Below, piece by piece: positions 43,620 through 54,517 of a DNA stretch of 64,000 bases (its first letter is position 1; the number at the start of each line of letters is the position of its first letter). The notes beneath the pieces were generated by a model. The model saw only the letters and a program-made list of their open reading frames with translations. It searched no databases and was not told the DNA's origin. Location: positions 238,274 through 302,273 of the forward strand of contig JAAKBF010000089.1 of assembly GCA_012656075.1 (NCBI GenBank), read 5' to 3'. This stretch comes from Phytophthora hibernalis (taxonomy: Eukaryota; Oomycota; Peronosporomycetes; Peronosporales; Peronosporaceae). The position numbers and the translations under genes are program-made.

Positions 43620-45060
43620 GGTGTGCATCCTTAAACAAACACCGCCAAAAGTGAAGGCACACGAATAGTCCACAATTATACCCATCTCTCTGGATGGGGC
43701 TGTGCACTGCGACCACGTTGTACTGAATTTTTGACGAGTTCGTCTGCCAACTCCGCTAGCAAGTTCTGATTAGCCCTCTTGTCAAAACTGTCGTAGCTGC
43801 TAATCGTACCCAGTGATTTTCATTGACATTCATCGGCATGAACACGATGTCCTCTTCTGCTGCTGTGACCAAACTCAGTGTCGTTGGGGGATGCGCGAGC
43901 CTTTGTTCGGAGCTTGTGTCTTCAGGCTCGGCAAAATATGGTCGTATTGTTGTTGTATGAAGCCGCAAGATTCATCACGAAAGCATTGATCAGGTTGTCA
44001 TTGTACTCTGGCACAGTATAGATGGCTCTATTGCAATTCAAATCCATCACCAAAACCAGGAAGTCTATCATGCGGCGAATTTTGCAGTATCCGCTGAGCT
44101 AACCCGTCGGCCCCCTCATCTGCAAACGCGCTGTCCACAGTGCTCATAAGCCAAGAGTAGAATTCCATACCGTCTTTGCACGCTTTCACCAAACTCCATA
44201 GGTATTCTATCGCCAATTGAAGCTGCGTGTAATCGCCAAGACCTGCTACATTACATACCCGACTCTCTTTAGACGCATCTCCTTGCGAAGTCAGATCCAT
44301 AGCATGGCCAATCGGCGTCTTGCACTTAATTAGTTCAAGCGATTCCGGTACAATAGATTCAGGTAGCCGATATACCCCGACCTGGCGTACTGGTGCACGG
44401 AACTCGACGGTGATGTCTTTGTTCCAATATTTGTGGTGCCGCACCTCGCACGAACTCAGGTTTGCCGATAGCTCCTTGAGAGGAGGCATGTGCGTCTTAA
44501 GAAATTCAACAACGTCGACTACGTCATTTCCACGTAGCGCGTTCCGAAACTTGGCACCTTTGTTGTACTCCTTTCTCTCACGACTAATTTTCGAATTTGC
44601 TGCAGCTTTATCCTTTCGCGGACGACCCACACGCCTTCTAGAGCTGAATTGCTTCATATTCTTCTTTGGTTTCGGCTCGTCAACATCTGATTCGTTATGC
44701 TGCGTGTCGTCCTTCGCTTCAAGTTCTGATTCTTTTGCTGCCCCAGCACACTGAGTCGGCGGCAGGGTCTCGTCGTCTTCGCTACTAAGAGGTGGTATGG
44801 CCACGTCTCCTTTACGTAGCTTGACGCCCCATCTTTCCAAGTTTTTCAGTTCGGCCTGGAACTTCTCATCTGGCAAATCAGTGAGCTCGCTTGTGATTCT
44901 GCTGAAGACACTTTGAGCGCTGTTGTATTTGTCTTTCTCAGTCATCCGCTTCTTTCGTGTAATTTCGTCACTGTTCGTGCTGATGCGCAGGGGTACGTCC
45001 ACGACCGGAAGTTCTTCTTCCAAAGTGCCAACACGCAACCACTTTCGGTGCAATAAATGG
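43620..45060 (-). pseudogene. Ulp1/C48 cysteine peptidase part of MULE gene
   Basis: C-terminal part of the transposon protein. The open frame 45060-44028 has a Lys/Arg-rich RRVGRPRKDKAAANSK stretch (AT-hook-like) and an acidic linker. Beyond a break the C48 peptidase motifs follow: YTVPEYNDNLINAFVMNL, VFMPMNVNENHW (catalytic His), SYDSFDKRAN (Asp) and PIQRDGYNCGLFVC (Gln and nucleophile Cys). These define the Ulp1/SENP fold that cleaves SUMO-like conjugates. Ulp1 domains on MULE proteins are known in plants. Frames break near 44028, 43800 and 43690, and two or more could be introns. All catalytic residues appear intact. Confidence 0.7.
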
Positions 45061-45173
45061 ACGAAAACATGGACAAACATGGACACAAACCATCGAACAT
45101 GGTTAAAAACATGTTAGAAACATGAAAAATAACATGACCAAAAACACGGGACAACATGTGAAGTGCACTTATC
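45040..45173 (-). repeat. CATG-rich intron between SWIM finger and Ulp1 part
   Basis: Between IPYSSIPAR and WLRVGTLEEEL, with acceptor CACCGAAAG. The interval is packed with CATGTTT words (at least six). It behaves as an intron: coding frames resume on both sides. Confidence 0.6.
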
Positions 45174-47350
45174 TGGCTGGGATAGACGAGTACGGAATCG
45201 TCAGCAAATGAGCGACATGTTTACGGTACAGCATTACATGCTTGCACGGCATCTACATGGTTGCGGAAACTCACAAGTGCACATCCACGTGAACTTGTCA
45301 ACACGATGAGATCTTCCATCACGAAGAAAAGTGACGTACGATTCTTCGTCGTCCAGCGTGTACCTCTTGAAGGAGGCAGGATCGACTGCAAACTTGTACT
45401 CAGTGACGAATATCTCGGCCACCCACTCACTTTTCATCCCCAACAGCTGGTTCATATCTTCTCCATAGTTGATGTCTCTCACTGTCCAGGTCATTATAAC
45501 CTTACTGACGTACTGGTCTTCTTTGCGCCGCTGGAACTGAATCACCGTCTCCAAACACTGTATCATACTCATTGAACTCTCCAGACCCACCTTAAGCTTT
45601 CCCAAGAAGCTCTAAATACGATTATTAGTGTTGTTGCGAAAATGTGGTAGATCCATCCGAAAGCCAGTGACTCACATTTCTTTGCAGCCAAACCAGTTCA
45701 CGTCAAAGTAATTCGACAGCTCTTTGCACCCGTCTCGAGTAGCTAGCGCTTTGAACTCGTCGACATGCTGCTGTAGATCCTCCTCATAGTTGGCGTAGAC
45801 CATGTTATGAACACAGAAGTCCATCTGCTTTAAACCTTCATGGCTGTACACTCCATACTTTTTGGTGTCTCGCACTGCCCCACGTAGCCATTTGAGCACA
45901 TGAAAGTGACACAGCAGGATTCGAGCAGCAGGGAACATGTTCCGCAGTACTTCGATCTCATTCAGATCCTTACCAGCCATTATAATTTTGGTTTTCTCCC
46001 AATCGTTCACATCCTGGAACTGTTCGATGACTTTCATCATATGCCAATCCGCATTTCGTTCTATGACGGAGTGTTGCACTGCCTGGCCGTTTCCGAACTG
46101 ATCCATCACCATCAAAGTACAGAGTTGGTAGTTGTATCTGAAAGTCGCACAATTCAACAATGAAACATAGCAAAACATGGACAAACATGGTCGTCAAGTG
46201 AGTCTTCAAAACATGGCAAACGTGAGAAGTGATAGCAACATGGTACAAACCTGTTCGTCTTGTGCGTGCAGCCGATCAGCAAAATCTCGGAAAATCGCTT
46301 GAACAACTTGCGCATGTGCTGGGAACTAACCGTCACAACAGCGGTCTGACCTTCTGCGTTTTCATCGACCGCAGACACATTTCCAGGCGCCTCCAGATCA
46401 AATTTAACCAGCATTTCTGTCGCAAGATGTTCGTCACTCAAACGACCACCTAATATCAAACCACATATATCGTGCATTCGATGAGGATACGAGTGTAACA
46501 TGCATAGTATCGACGCATCACTCACCTGACGATTTCACCCTCGCAATCATGTTGTACGCGTCTGTTAACGGCACGTAGTGAACACAATTCGTGCGAATGT
46601 AGTCGTAGATTTTGCTCGCGCTGGCACCACTCGCGACCATTAGCTCCGCATCACCCATGATAGGTGATTTGGCCGGGACTTGGCGGACAGAAGAGTATCG
46701 TTGGTAAATGTCGTCCGAGACAGCATGGCAGTGACCATAAACAGCATTCTTAACTTGAATACGCCGTTGCCCATTCTTCAACTCCACATTCTGGGCTCGA
46801 AACAGCACTTGACACCCCGCATCCTTCACTTTGTGCCGAGTCCGCTGTCCCTTGGAGCGTACACGCGACTTCCACCCGTGCGTGCAAATGTAAACCCTCT
46901 CGTACGGCTCTCGATCTAACTCGGACGCCGGTTTTCCTGCATGGGTTTTCTAGTTTCTAATTCGGCGGTTACGGAGAGCGACATTCTGCGTTTCGCTGAT
47001 CACAAGAAGCGTCCGCGTTTCGCTCTGGTACCTTTTCAGGTAGGCTTCAAAATCTTTCCATGTCTCGTGGTCAGTCTGAAGCTCCGGCGCGTAGTACAAC
47101 TCTTCATTACAGTCTTTTAGAGCACGTTTGCGGCTTCCCTGCGCAACAGCGTCTTCACTTTCAGCCGAATGATCCGTATTTTGTGCGCATGACACGTCTT
47201 CAGACAAATCATCCGTGTTTTGGGCGTAAGATACGTCTGCCTTTCCTCCGGCAAACTCTCAGCGGATGCGGCGAAGTTGTCATCAACATTGGCACAGTCT
47301 TCTTCACTGCTGCTGCTACTGATGGTAGCCAGAAGTCGAAGTGATCGCAA
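45170..47350 (-). pseudogene. MULE transposase part of the MULE-Ulp1 gene
   Basis: DDE transposase in several exons. N-terminal: DHETWKDFEAYLKRYQSETR, then a FAR1-like YICTHGWKSRVRSKGQ zinc-binding start. The DDE core follows: EILLIGCTHKTNR (first Asp position reads Gly), IIMAGKDLNEIEVLRNMFPA (second Asp) and ILLCHFHVLKWLR. A SWIM finger comes next (WMCTCEF and, one frame on, MPCKHVMLYRKH). Supported introns on minus are about 46524-46457 (GTGAGT to ATTAG), 46250-46138 (GTTTGT to TTTCAG) and one near 45670-45610. One TAG interrupts the N-terminal exon near 46950. The C-terminal Ulp1 part follows downstream. Confidence 0.75.
46138..46250 (-). repeat. CATG-rich intron inside the DDE core
   Basis: A 113 bp GT-AG intron separating CTHKTNR from YNYQLCTLMVMD. 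It contains four AACATGG words and several related ACATAG/ACGTG variants. Confidence 0.7.
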
Positions 47351-47409
47351 TATCGGCGTGGTCTTTTAGTGCGTACCATCTGCAAAATGTAGACATCGAA
47401 ATAAATCGT

Positions 47410-47525
47410 AGCCAAACATGGCTCAGTTCATGGTCAAAACGTGTGGATGGATGGCAAACTATGGTCGAAACATGGACTTAACCATGGCCATAACATGTTT
47501 GGGCACCATGTCTCACATCGCCGAC
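47410..47525. repeat. CATG-rich array, 5' of the MULE-Ulp1 gene
   Basis: Words such as AAACATGGCTC, TTCATGGTC, CTATGGTCG, AAACATGGAC, ACCATGGCC and CACCATGTC lie in a 115 bp stretch. Confidence 0.65.
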
Positions 47526-48518
47526 TCTAGCATCATGCAGGTACACGTACGTGTATGTGTTACGTGGAGGTGTTTCACAGAGGAAGAATGCTCGAGGTCT
47601 GGGCTATAACAAGCAAGACATAGAACGAAGAGCGTTAGATAAGTACATGTACGGCATAACAAACAACATGTATCCTTACTTGAGCGTTGCCGAGTTGCGC
47701 ACAGCCTTCGTCTCTGGCCAGGTAAATGCTGCCGTCCGTCTCCAGATGCGGCTGTCTTTCTCCAAATGCCCTCACTTAGCTACACATACGTACGCTCACA
47801 TGTAAGACTCATAGTTACCGCAAATCAATACGAAGTGCTGTACCTGTTAAGACGTGAGCACTGCAGAGCCTGACTAGCCGTGGGTGCGTCCGCATCTTGG
47901 GTTGGGCTGCGCGGGAGGCGTCTAAACCTTGATCTAGCAGGAAAGGACGCGTAACAGTTAATAAAGAGGCCGTCTGGCCATCGATAGACCGTAATGCATC
48001 ACATAACATAACTAAACATGTAGGGGAGCGAAGGGGAGATATAACACCTCTCGGCAGCTCAGCGGGGCTTCAGGGGCGGCGTATGCGTATCGCGGCGACG
48101 CAGGTTTCTGGCGACGCGTGGCAGGAATGAGTGGTTGGAACTTGTGTATTTAAAAATGAAAGGTATTTTTAAATTTAAAAACATGGGCAAACATGGTTTA
48201 AATTTAAAACTTGTTCAAACATGTGGGACGAGACATGGACCGTATATTTTTCGAAAAAGTATTATTTTTCGTGTGTTTTTCTGTGTGTGAAATAAATGGA
48301 GCTGTGACTTTACCTTGTATCCAGACCAGCTGAGAAACCTCGCGCGCGACTCGAGCTAGCGCTGTTGTTCAATGTCGAGCAGCGATGCAAGTTGCAGCGC
48401 TAAAGTGTAAAATCATAAAGTTTTAAAAAACATAAACTTTTAAACATCATAAATTTGCGACTCTGTTTGTTGTGTACGTCCACATCGAAAAGTGAATTTG
48501 CTCATCTTTCTGCCCGAG
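47526..48518. other. Spacer upstream of the NDR kinase
   Basis: Holds a further CATG cluster (48178-48245: AAACATGGGC, AAACATGGTT, AACATGTGGG, ACATGGACC) and a short unrecognised frame at 47551-47805. The last 120 bp before the kinase ATG is AT-rich with TTTTAAA runs and presumably holds the promoter. No motif was identified with confidence. Confidence 0.5.
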
Positions 48519-50223
48519 ATGATCTCCAACTCGACGCGCGAGAAGGCCAAGGCCACCAAGGCGTACCTGGAGCAGAAGTACGCGACCATGAAGCGTGAGC
48601 GAGAGGAGAGTCGCGAGCGACGCAACACGCTGGAGCAGCAGATGGCGGCGCTGCGTCTGACGGAGCGCAAGAAGGAGCAGTACCGCCAGGAGTTGCGCTC
48701 CAAGGAGCTGCAGAGTCTGCGCCACCAGCGCAAGCGACTCGCTGTCGGGGACTTCCAGCCGTTGGCTGTGATTGGTCGCGGTGCCTTCGGGGAGGTGCGA
48801 CTTGTGCGCAAGAAGGACAGCGGCGAGATCTTCGCGCTCAAGTCGCTCGAGAAGACCGCCATGGTACTCAAGAACCAGGTGGGCCACGTCAAGGCCGAGC
48901 GGGACATTCTGGCCAGTGCTGACAACGACAACAATTGGCTCGTGACGCTGCACTACTCGTTCCAAGACGACCACCGACTGTACATGGTCATGGAGTACCT
49001 GCCTGGGGGAGACCTCATGGGGCTGCTCATGAAGGAGGATACGCTCAACGAGGCCACCACGCGCTTTTACGCGGCGGAGATGGTACTGGCCATCCAGTCT
49101 GTGCACGATCTGGGCTATATCCATCGAGATATGAAGCCGGATAACGTCTTGCTGGATGCCCATGGCCATCTGAAACTCACGGACCTGGGACTCTGCAAGA
49201 AGATGGACTCGCGAGTGGACCTGCTGCCGGTCTCGCAGCACGCGATGAATCCGGAACAAACAGCGGCGGCAGCGGCAGCGAGGGGGAGGCAGCAGTGTGG
49301 ACGCGTCGCGCAGCAGACCGTTTTCACGCAACCGACAGGTGGCGTTTAGTACCGTTGGCACGCCCGACTACATTGCTCCAGAGGTGCTGGCACAAAAGGG
49401 CTACGGCAAGGAATGCGACTGGTGGTCAATGGGCGTCATTCTGTACGAGTGTCTCGTGGGCTACCCGCCGTTCTACGCGGACGAACCTGTGCAGACATGC
49501 CGCAAGATCGTCAACTGGAAGCAGTCGTTCGGGTTCCCGCCTGAGGCCACGGCCAGACTAAGTCCGCAGTGCATGGACTTTGTCCGGAGACTTGTTTGCA
49601 ACGCGGAGAACCGTCTGGGCGCTAGCTCGGTGGAGGAGATCAAGCGGCACCCGTGGTTCCACGGCGTGGACTGGGCCACATTGCGCTCCATCCGAGCGCC
49701 GCACATTCCGCCTGGCGGCGGGACCCAGTTCGACTATGTGCTCAACCAGCTGCAGGTCAATAACCCGGACGAGTGCGGGCCGCAGTATCAGGAGCTCGTG
49801 AAGCAGATTACGTCCAACTTCGACGAGTTCACGGAACCCTGTGAATTGCCCGCGCCCGCTCCGGTGCAGGCGTCCGTAGCACCGCCTGTGTCGCCCATGG
49901 GCGTTGGTCGTGGCGATGATCAGATGGCACAGGACGGCGACACAGCCAACGCCGGCGAAGACTTCGGCCCGGACGGCAAACCTCTGACGTTCAATAAGTT
50001 CATTGGCTACACATACAAGCGCAAGCCGCTCGTCCGCATGGCGCTGAACGATGGACTTTTCGACAACGGAGGAGCGGAGACCACGCCGCCCTGCAGCCAT
50101 GAGGAAGAGGCCCCCGCAGCACCAGCAGCGCGGCAGGTCACCAAAGTTACGACAGCCGCTACGGCCAGTGAGGAATCTGTTGCTAGTAGAATGCATCACG
50201 TTAATTACCCAGTGCGCCGTTGA
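48519..50223 (+). CDS. NDR/LATS-type AGC protein kinase, one frameshift
   Basis: Ser/Thr kinase of the Hippo/MEN/NDR group, which acts with a MOB co-activator in growth and polarity control. The first ATG is 48519 (MISNSTREKAKATKAYLEQK), a basic helical N-terminal regulatory region as in NDR. The kinase domain has GRGAFGEVRLV, FALKSLEK, VKAERDIL, YIHRDMKPDNVLL, LTDLGLCKK (DLG for DFG) and GTPDYIAPEV, with the long insert before the activation segment typical of NDR. The hydrophobic motif is FNKFIGYTYKRKP. The frame changes within a GCAGCG-rich stretch at about 49255-49295: the upstream frame ends at 49349, and the downstream frame (GGSSVDASRSRPF) runs to 50223. Everything else is intact, so an assembly indel is as likely as a mutation. 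Confidence 0.85.
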
Positions 50224-50432
50224 GTATTGGAATCTAATTGAGTCGTTGGAAAGGAAACATTAACTTTTTGGCCTCACGTTGAAGAAAATATCCAGTAAAA
50301 TTTCGGATTACTACAGAAGTCCAACGCCATGGACGATATCAATCAATCTGCAGCCATGGACTCCATGATGGACTCCATTCGTGTGGCTCATTTGCCAACT
50401 TGCCTCCTGTACCGCAAGACTTCTGAATCGCC

Positions 50433-51126
50433 ATGCAGGAAATGGACTTGAAATCAACCCGCGCGCAGTTCACGCAGGTGACTACCCCCGGCGACGTCAA
50501 TCCACGGTGAACCACCTGCCGTCTCCGTCCGTGGCGCTGGAGCTCGACACGCCGCGCACGGTGGACGTCGTCATGGGCGACGGGGTCCCCACAGGCGCAT
50601 GGGCCGCCGGCCTCTTCGACTGCCTGGACAACGTCGTACCCAACTGCGGCATGGTCACGTTGTGTCCGTGTGTGGCGCTGGCGCAGCTGTCCACTCGACT
50701 GGGCGTCGCCTCGTACCGAGTAGCGCTGAGTCTACTGCTGTTGGTTACAGTACTGGAGCTCACCATGTTCACACTCGTGTGGACCACGACTGACAGCGAC
50801 GACGACTCAAGCGACGAGAGCTTCAGCTACGCCTGGGAGAACCGCAACGGCTCCCACCGCCGCCATGAGGTGCTCAACGGAACGTTTGCGATCCTGACGA
50901 TGATCGTGCAGCTGCTGCTGTTCGTCTACATCTGGCAGCTCCGCGCCAAGACGCGCGCAGTTCCTACTGCCGGGCAGTGCGGCCACCGACTGCCTCAGCT
51001 CCTGGTTCTGCTCGTGCTGCACGGTGGCGCAGCTGCGGACCCGTGCGCTGCTACCAGCCAGGCGATTGCGCGTTCAGAGCGCCCGACGTGCTCCAAGCGT
51101 ACCCCGGCAAGTCGTACGCGGTCTAA
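50433..51126 (+). CDS. PLAC8-family Cys-rich membrane protein 1, frameshifted
   Basis: PLAC8/cornifelin family, small membrane proteins linked to cell size and metal transport in other eukaryotes. The body reads GAWAAGLFDCLDNVVPNC, then MVTLCPCVALAQLSTRLG (CPC family box) and a hydrophobic span LSLLLLVTVLELTMF. An acidic loop and a second span (FAILTMIVQLLLFVYIW) follow. The C-terminus is recovered only by changing frame near 50955 and 51045: ATDCLSSWFCSCCTVAQLRT, then RCYQPGDCAFRAPDVLQA, ending at TAA 51126. This closely parallels the downstream paralogue. The start is uncertain; ATG 50433 (MQEMDLKSTRAQFTQVTTPG) needs one more frame change near 50505, and ATG 50330 is an alternative. Indel error or pseudogene. 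Confidence 0.7.
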
Positions 51127-51274
51127 ACCCGATCGGTTCTCATCCGTTGCATGCCGTTCATCTAAGTGCCGTTGCACGCAATATATTCCACTGCCTTCGT
51201 GCTCTGATCCTGGTCAAGTATCAAATAGGCTGGTCGCAGAGACTTCACTTGGCAACTTGCTCTACAGAGCAAGA

Positions 51275-51949
51275 ATGGCTGACTTCCAGAAGCCTCCGCC
51301 CACGCAGGAGACGCATGCCTATCCGACTGTCTACGCGACTCCCGTTGAGACGGTGGTGTATGTGGAGCATGGTTCCGGCACTCCGGGACAGACTCAGCGA
51401 CCCGGAGTCAACGAGCAAGGCGTGATGCTTGGCGCGTGGGATGCTGATTTCTGGGGCTGCTGTGACGTTTTGGTGCCGAACTGCTGCATGGTGACGTTCT
51501 GTCCCTGCGTCTCACTGGCTCAGATCACGGAGCGGTTGGGTGTCGCCCCGTTCCGACGAACGCTCGTGATCTTCCTGTTGCTGGTGGCTGCCGAGTGGGT
51601 CGCAGTCCTATACCCTTCAGAGAGCAGCAGCACGAATGGATGGTACTCGACGCTGAGGAGGGACTCGGACGACTCGGACGACAAGCGCGAAAGCAGCCCA
51701 GTGCAGTCCTGGATCATCACCATTGTCCGCGCCATCTTCTTCGCCTACGTATGGCACCTCCGCCAAACCACTCGCAGGCTGTTCCAGATCCCAGGCGGGA
51801 GGGGCTGCGGAGACTGCTGGGCATCATTCTGCTGTTCCTGCTGCGCAATGGCCCAGATCGCTACCCACATTAAGAGCTACAAGCCTGGGGACTGCAGCTT
51901 TGGACCGCCCGACTTGCTGCCTCCGTACACAGGAACGCAACACACATGA
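51275..51949 (+). CDS. PLAC8-family Cys-rich membrane protein 2
   Basis: An intact 224-residue frame from ATG 51275 (MADFQKPPPTQETHAYPTVY). The N-terminus is Pro/Tyr-rich and cytosolic-looking. The PLAC8 domain has GAWDADFWGCCDVLVPNCC, VTFCPCVSLAQITERLG, a first hydrophobic span (TLVIFLLLVAAEWVAVLY), an acidic SDDSDDKRES loop and a second span (WIITIVRAIFFAYVW). The Cys-rich end is GCGDCWASFCCSCCAMAQIA and YKPGDCSFGPPDLLPPY. Same order and loop as the gene 150 bp upstream, so a tandem duplication. The longer open frame to the left belongs to that neighbour. Confidence 0.85.
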   Translation: MADFQKPPPTQETHAYPTVYATPVETVVYVEHGSGTPGQTQRPGVNEQGVMLGAWDADFWGCCDVLVPNCCMVTFCPCVSLAQITERLGVAPFRRTLVIFLLLVAAEWVAVLYPSESSSTNGWYSTLRRDSDDSDDKRESSPVQSWIITIVRAIFFAYVWHLRQTTRRLFQIPGGRGCGDCWASFCCSCCAMAQIATHIKSYKPGDCSFGPPDLLPPYTGTQHT

Positions 51950-52526
51950 TCCTATTTTATTGCACAACCCAGGAAGTGTTGGCAGTAATTGAAATTTGGG
52001 CTTCAAAAGTGCCATCCAGAAGAGCGTTTAAAATTCTCTGGATTTTATATCCAGATTCTACTAGGGATTGCAATGAGGTCTGAATCGCATACGTTTCCTA
52101 ATACGATTTGGATACTTCAGCAAATAAATTATTTTATTTGTGACGGTTGACCCATCCGCAGAAGATTAGGACAAAACACCTCTATGCTATGATATCCCTT
52201 ATAATCGTATTTTACCTGCAGCAGATGATTTATCCAGACCGTTCAAGCAACATTTTGGATGATTTTTCTTCGAGCAACACACATAATATAGTAGTTTTTT
52301 TCTTCGAGCAACACACTAACTATAATACCGAGCACCGTTTACTTCAGTGGGGGGGACGGCGCCGGTATAACCTATACCGGAAAAAGTTGTCTGGTATACC
52401 GGGTACGAGTTCAAGCTAAAATGATATTCGGCATAGACTTGATTTTCTATTGAAATCCACCTCACGTGTGAACCAGTGGTTCCAACTTTTATTATAGTGC
52501 GCTTTTCGGAAATCTGACCGGCGGGA
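51950..52526. other. AT-rich spacer with short repeats
   Basis: Contains CTTCGAGCAACACAC twice (about 52268 and 52305) and a perfect palindromic CCGGTATA-ACC-TATACCGG at about 52362-52380, followed by GGTATACC. It may include one terminus of the Harbinger element, but no matching inverted copy was found beyond 54520. Confidence 0.5.
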
Positions 52527-53299
52527 ATGCGGGCGTCTGGTGCTAAGAGCACTCGAGGCGAGGCGTGGACAGCAGACGAAGTACTACTCCTGATATCGGC
52601 ATGGAAACGTGCGTCTACCACGACGCTACCAGTCGGACACACAACTGATCAGTTTACTGCAGTAGTGTATGAAGAGTACATTGACATTGACTCCCTTTCA
52701 ACGCTTCAGGCCAAGCATTCTGGAGAACCGGCGGAGCCTAACGAAGTGTTTTTAGAGAGAACATCTATCGGTAGCGATCCACAGGGGGTTATGTGTGCAG
52801 GATCCTGGATACCGCCCGCGCTCGATTCGTCTGGCCAAAGACAAGATGGCGTCGCTGAAACAGTCGTTCAACCTGATTTCGGACCATAACAGTGGCAGAC
52901 TGGTTGGGAGCACCGGTAAACCAGCTTGGTTTGAGATGGAGCCGGAGGAGCGCTCGCAGGCTCTAAAGAAGTGGAAGCGCGTGGCGGTGACTGAGGACTG
53001 CTACAACGCCCTACAAGACGTTATGATGACGACCCGAGCGTGCACCCACTTCAAGAGGGCGTCTCACTTGGAGCCAGCCTACTCGAAGAGTCAGTCGATA
53101 CACCTGATCCCTCATCTATAGTTAAAAACGATCCCGAGAAGCTGCTGATGCCATGGAAGAGGTCTTGGATAAGGCTGTAAAGAGCATGCGAATGATGGCG
53201 CGCGCGGATATGGAAGAATTTCTCAAGCATGAGCAAGATGAAAACGAAAAGACGCGTGCACTTTTGCGCGAACTGTTCGGAAGCTCTGATAAGAGTTAA
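52527..53299 (+). pseudogene. MYB/SANT-like protein of a PIF/Harbinger element
   Basis: Second gene of PIF/Harbinger transposons; it binds element ends and helps import the transposase. The N-terminus has GEAWTADEVLLLISAWKRA, the first helix of a MYB/SANT-like domain. After frame changes it reads MASLKQSFNLISDHNSGRLV, GKPAWFEMEPEERSQALKKW and, from 53152, MEEVLDKAVKSMRMMARADM with EEFLKHEQDENEKTRALLRE, an acidic-basic coiled coil, and TAA at 53299. It is convergent with the transposase gene 100 bp downstream, the usual Harbinger arrangement. At least two frame breaks. Confidence 0.65.
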
Positions 53300-53401
53300 T
53301 ACACTAGCCTGCTCTAACGGATTCTCTGAATTGCATTCACTTTAAAAGCGCATCTCTTGTTTTGTTCTCTGCACAAATGGTATTGTGGTCGCTGCTGTCA
53401 T

Positions 53402-54517
53402 TTAGTTTCTTCGCGAAGTTCGCGAAGTAGAACGCTCCTGTCGTGCCTCGGCACGTTCATCCCACACTCCATCACTCTCATCAATAACGAAGTTGTGCAG
53501 AATGCACACCGAACAAATGATAGCTGGCACCGCCTCAATAGTTGTCCGCGCCATTTCAATCGGCTTCCCCACCAAGCGCCACCTCGCTTTAAGAATCCCA
53601 AACGCACACTCGATCAGGTACCGCATGCCAGCTAGAGCCTTATTAAGGCGACCCACTGCCACATCACTCTCTGCCTCTGATATCTCGACTGTAGTGACAA
53701 CGTGTGTCGAGTTTGCGTAGGCTGAATCTGCGAGTAGTTAAAACGGTATCTTGTAGTACTCGTTCAAACCAGTAAACAGTTGTCCCGCTCCTTCCGTTCC
53801 TCCCAGCCTCACAAACATCTCACCGTGAGCACGCTCAATAGCGCTGTTGTAGAACACTCTGCTGTCTCCCACCGAGCCTGGCCACCTCACATCAACATCA
53901 AGAAAGCGCCGTCCTCGATCAACGATGGCGCTGACGTTGAACGAATAGAAGCTCTTCCTGTTGAAGTACTTCTAGCTGTTGGGGATACTCGGTTGCACAA
54001 TAGGAACATGACAGCCATTCAGTGCTCCCACACAACCTGGGATCCTGTATCCCTCCTCGAATTCCATGGAGTACTTCAGCATCTGCTCTCGAGTTGAAGG
54101 GAACTCCACGTAAGAGCCCATATGCTTCACGATAGCACATGACACCTCACGAACAATCGCAGACCCCGTCGATCTCCCGATGCGAAACAGGGCACTCAGT
54201 AGGTGCAGCGAGCACCCATGTCCACAAAAACGAGAAAAATGGCTAGTCGAACGGCTGCTGGAATTGGCTTGCCAAACGCAGTGTCTTGTTTCGTAATATA
54301 GGGCTCCAGGATGCCGAGAAGCTTCACGAAAGCTGGACGAGGCATTCGGAAGTGACTGCGAAACGCAGATGGACGAGAAGACGAAACTTCGCCACTGCAG
54401 ACTCCGGTGAACACGAGACCGCGTCCTCACGATCAACGTGTCCACGTTCACACTGGTTATCAAAACCAGAATCGCCGCCGATTGCATTGTAGCACTCTGC
54501 TGCAGAGTCTGCAGCAT
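53402..54517 (-). pseudogene. PIF/Harbinger DDE transposase
   Basis: DDE_Tnp_4-type transposase. Minus strand: FSSICVSQSL-type N-terminus, then LFRIGRSTGSAIVREVSCAI and YRIPGCVGALNGCHVPI. Here the first catalytic Asp of the usual GxIDGTH motif is Asn (AAT, 54017-54019 on plus). After a frame break come LADSAYANS (second Asp kept) and IECAFGILKARWRLVGKP (Glu kept), then CILHNFVIDESDGVWDERAE and the stop at 53402. Two frameshifts and the Asp loss make it inactive as read. Start not resolved. Confidence 0.8.

Noticed and set aside
47551..47805. 84-codon plus-strand ORF upstream of the kinase as a gene
   Set aside because: No motif, no supporting context, and it lies between CATG-repeat clusters.
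48935..49144. Alternative-frame ORFs inside the NDR kinase
   Set aside because: They are GC-rich shadow frames of the kinase coding sequence without motifs.
22687..54019. Repeat-induced point mutation (RIP) as cause of the G-to-A catalytic losses
   Set aside because: The preceding bases differ (C, A and G), so no single dinucleotide context fits, and too few sites are available.
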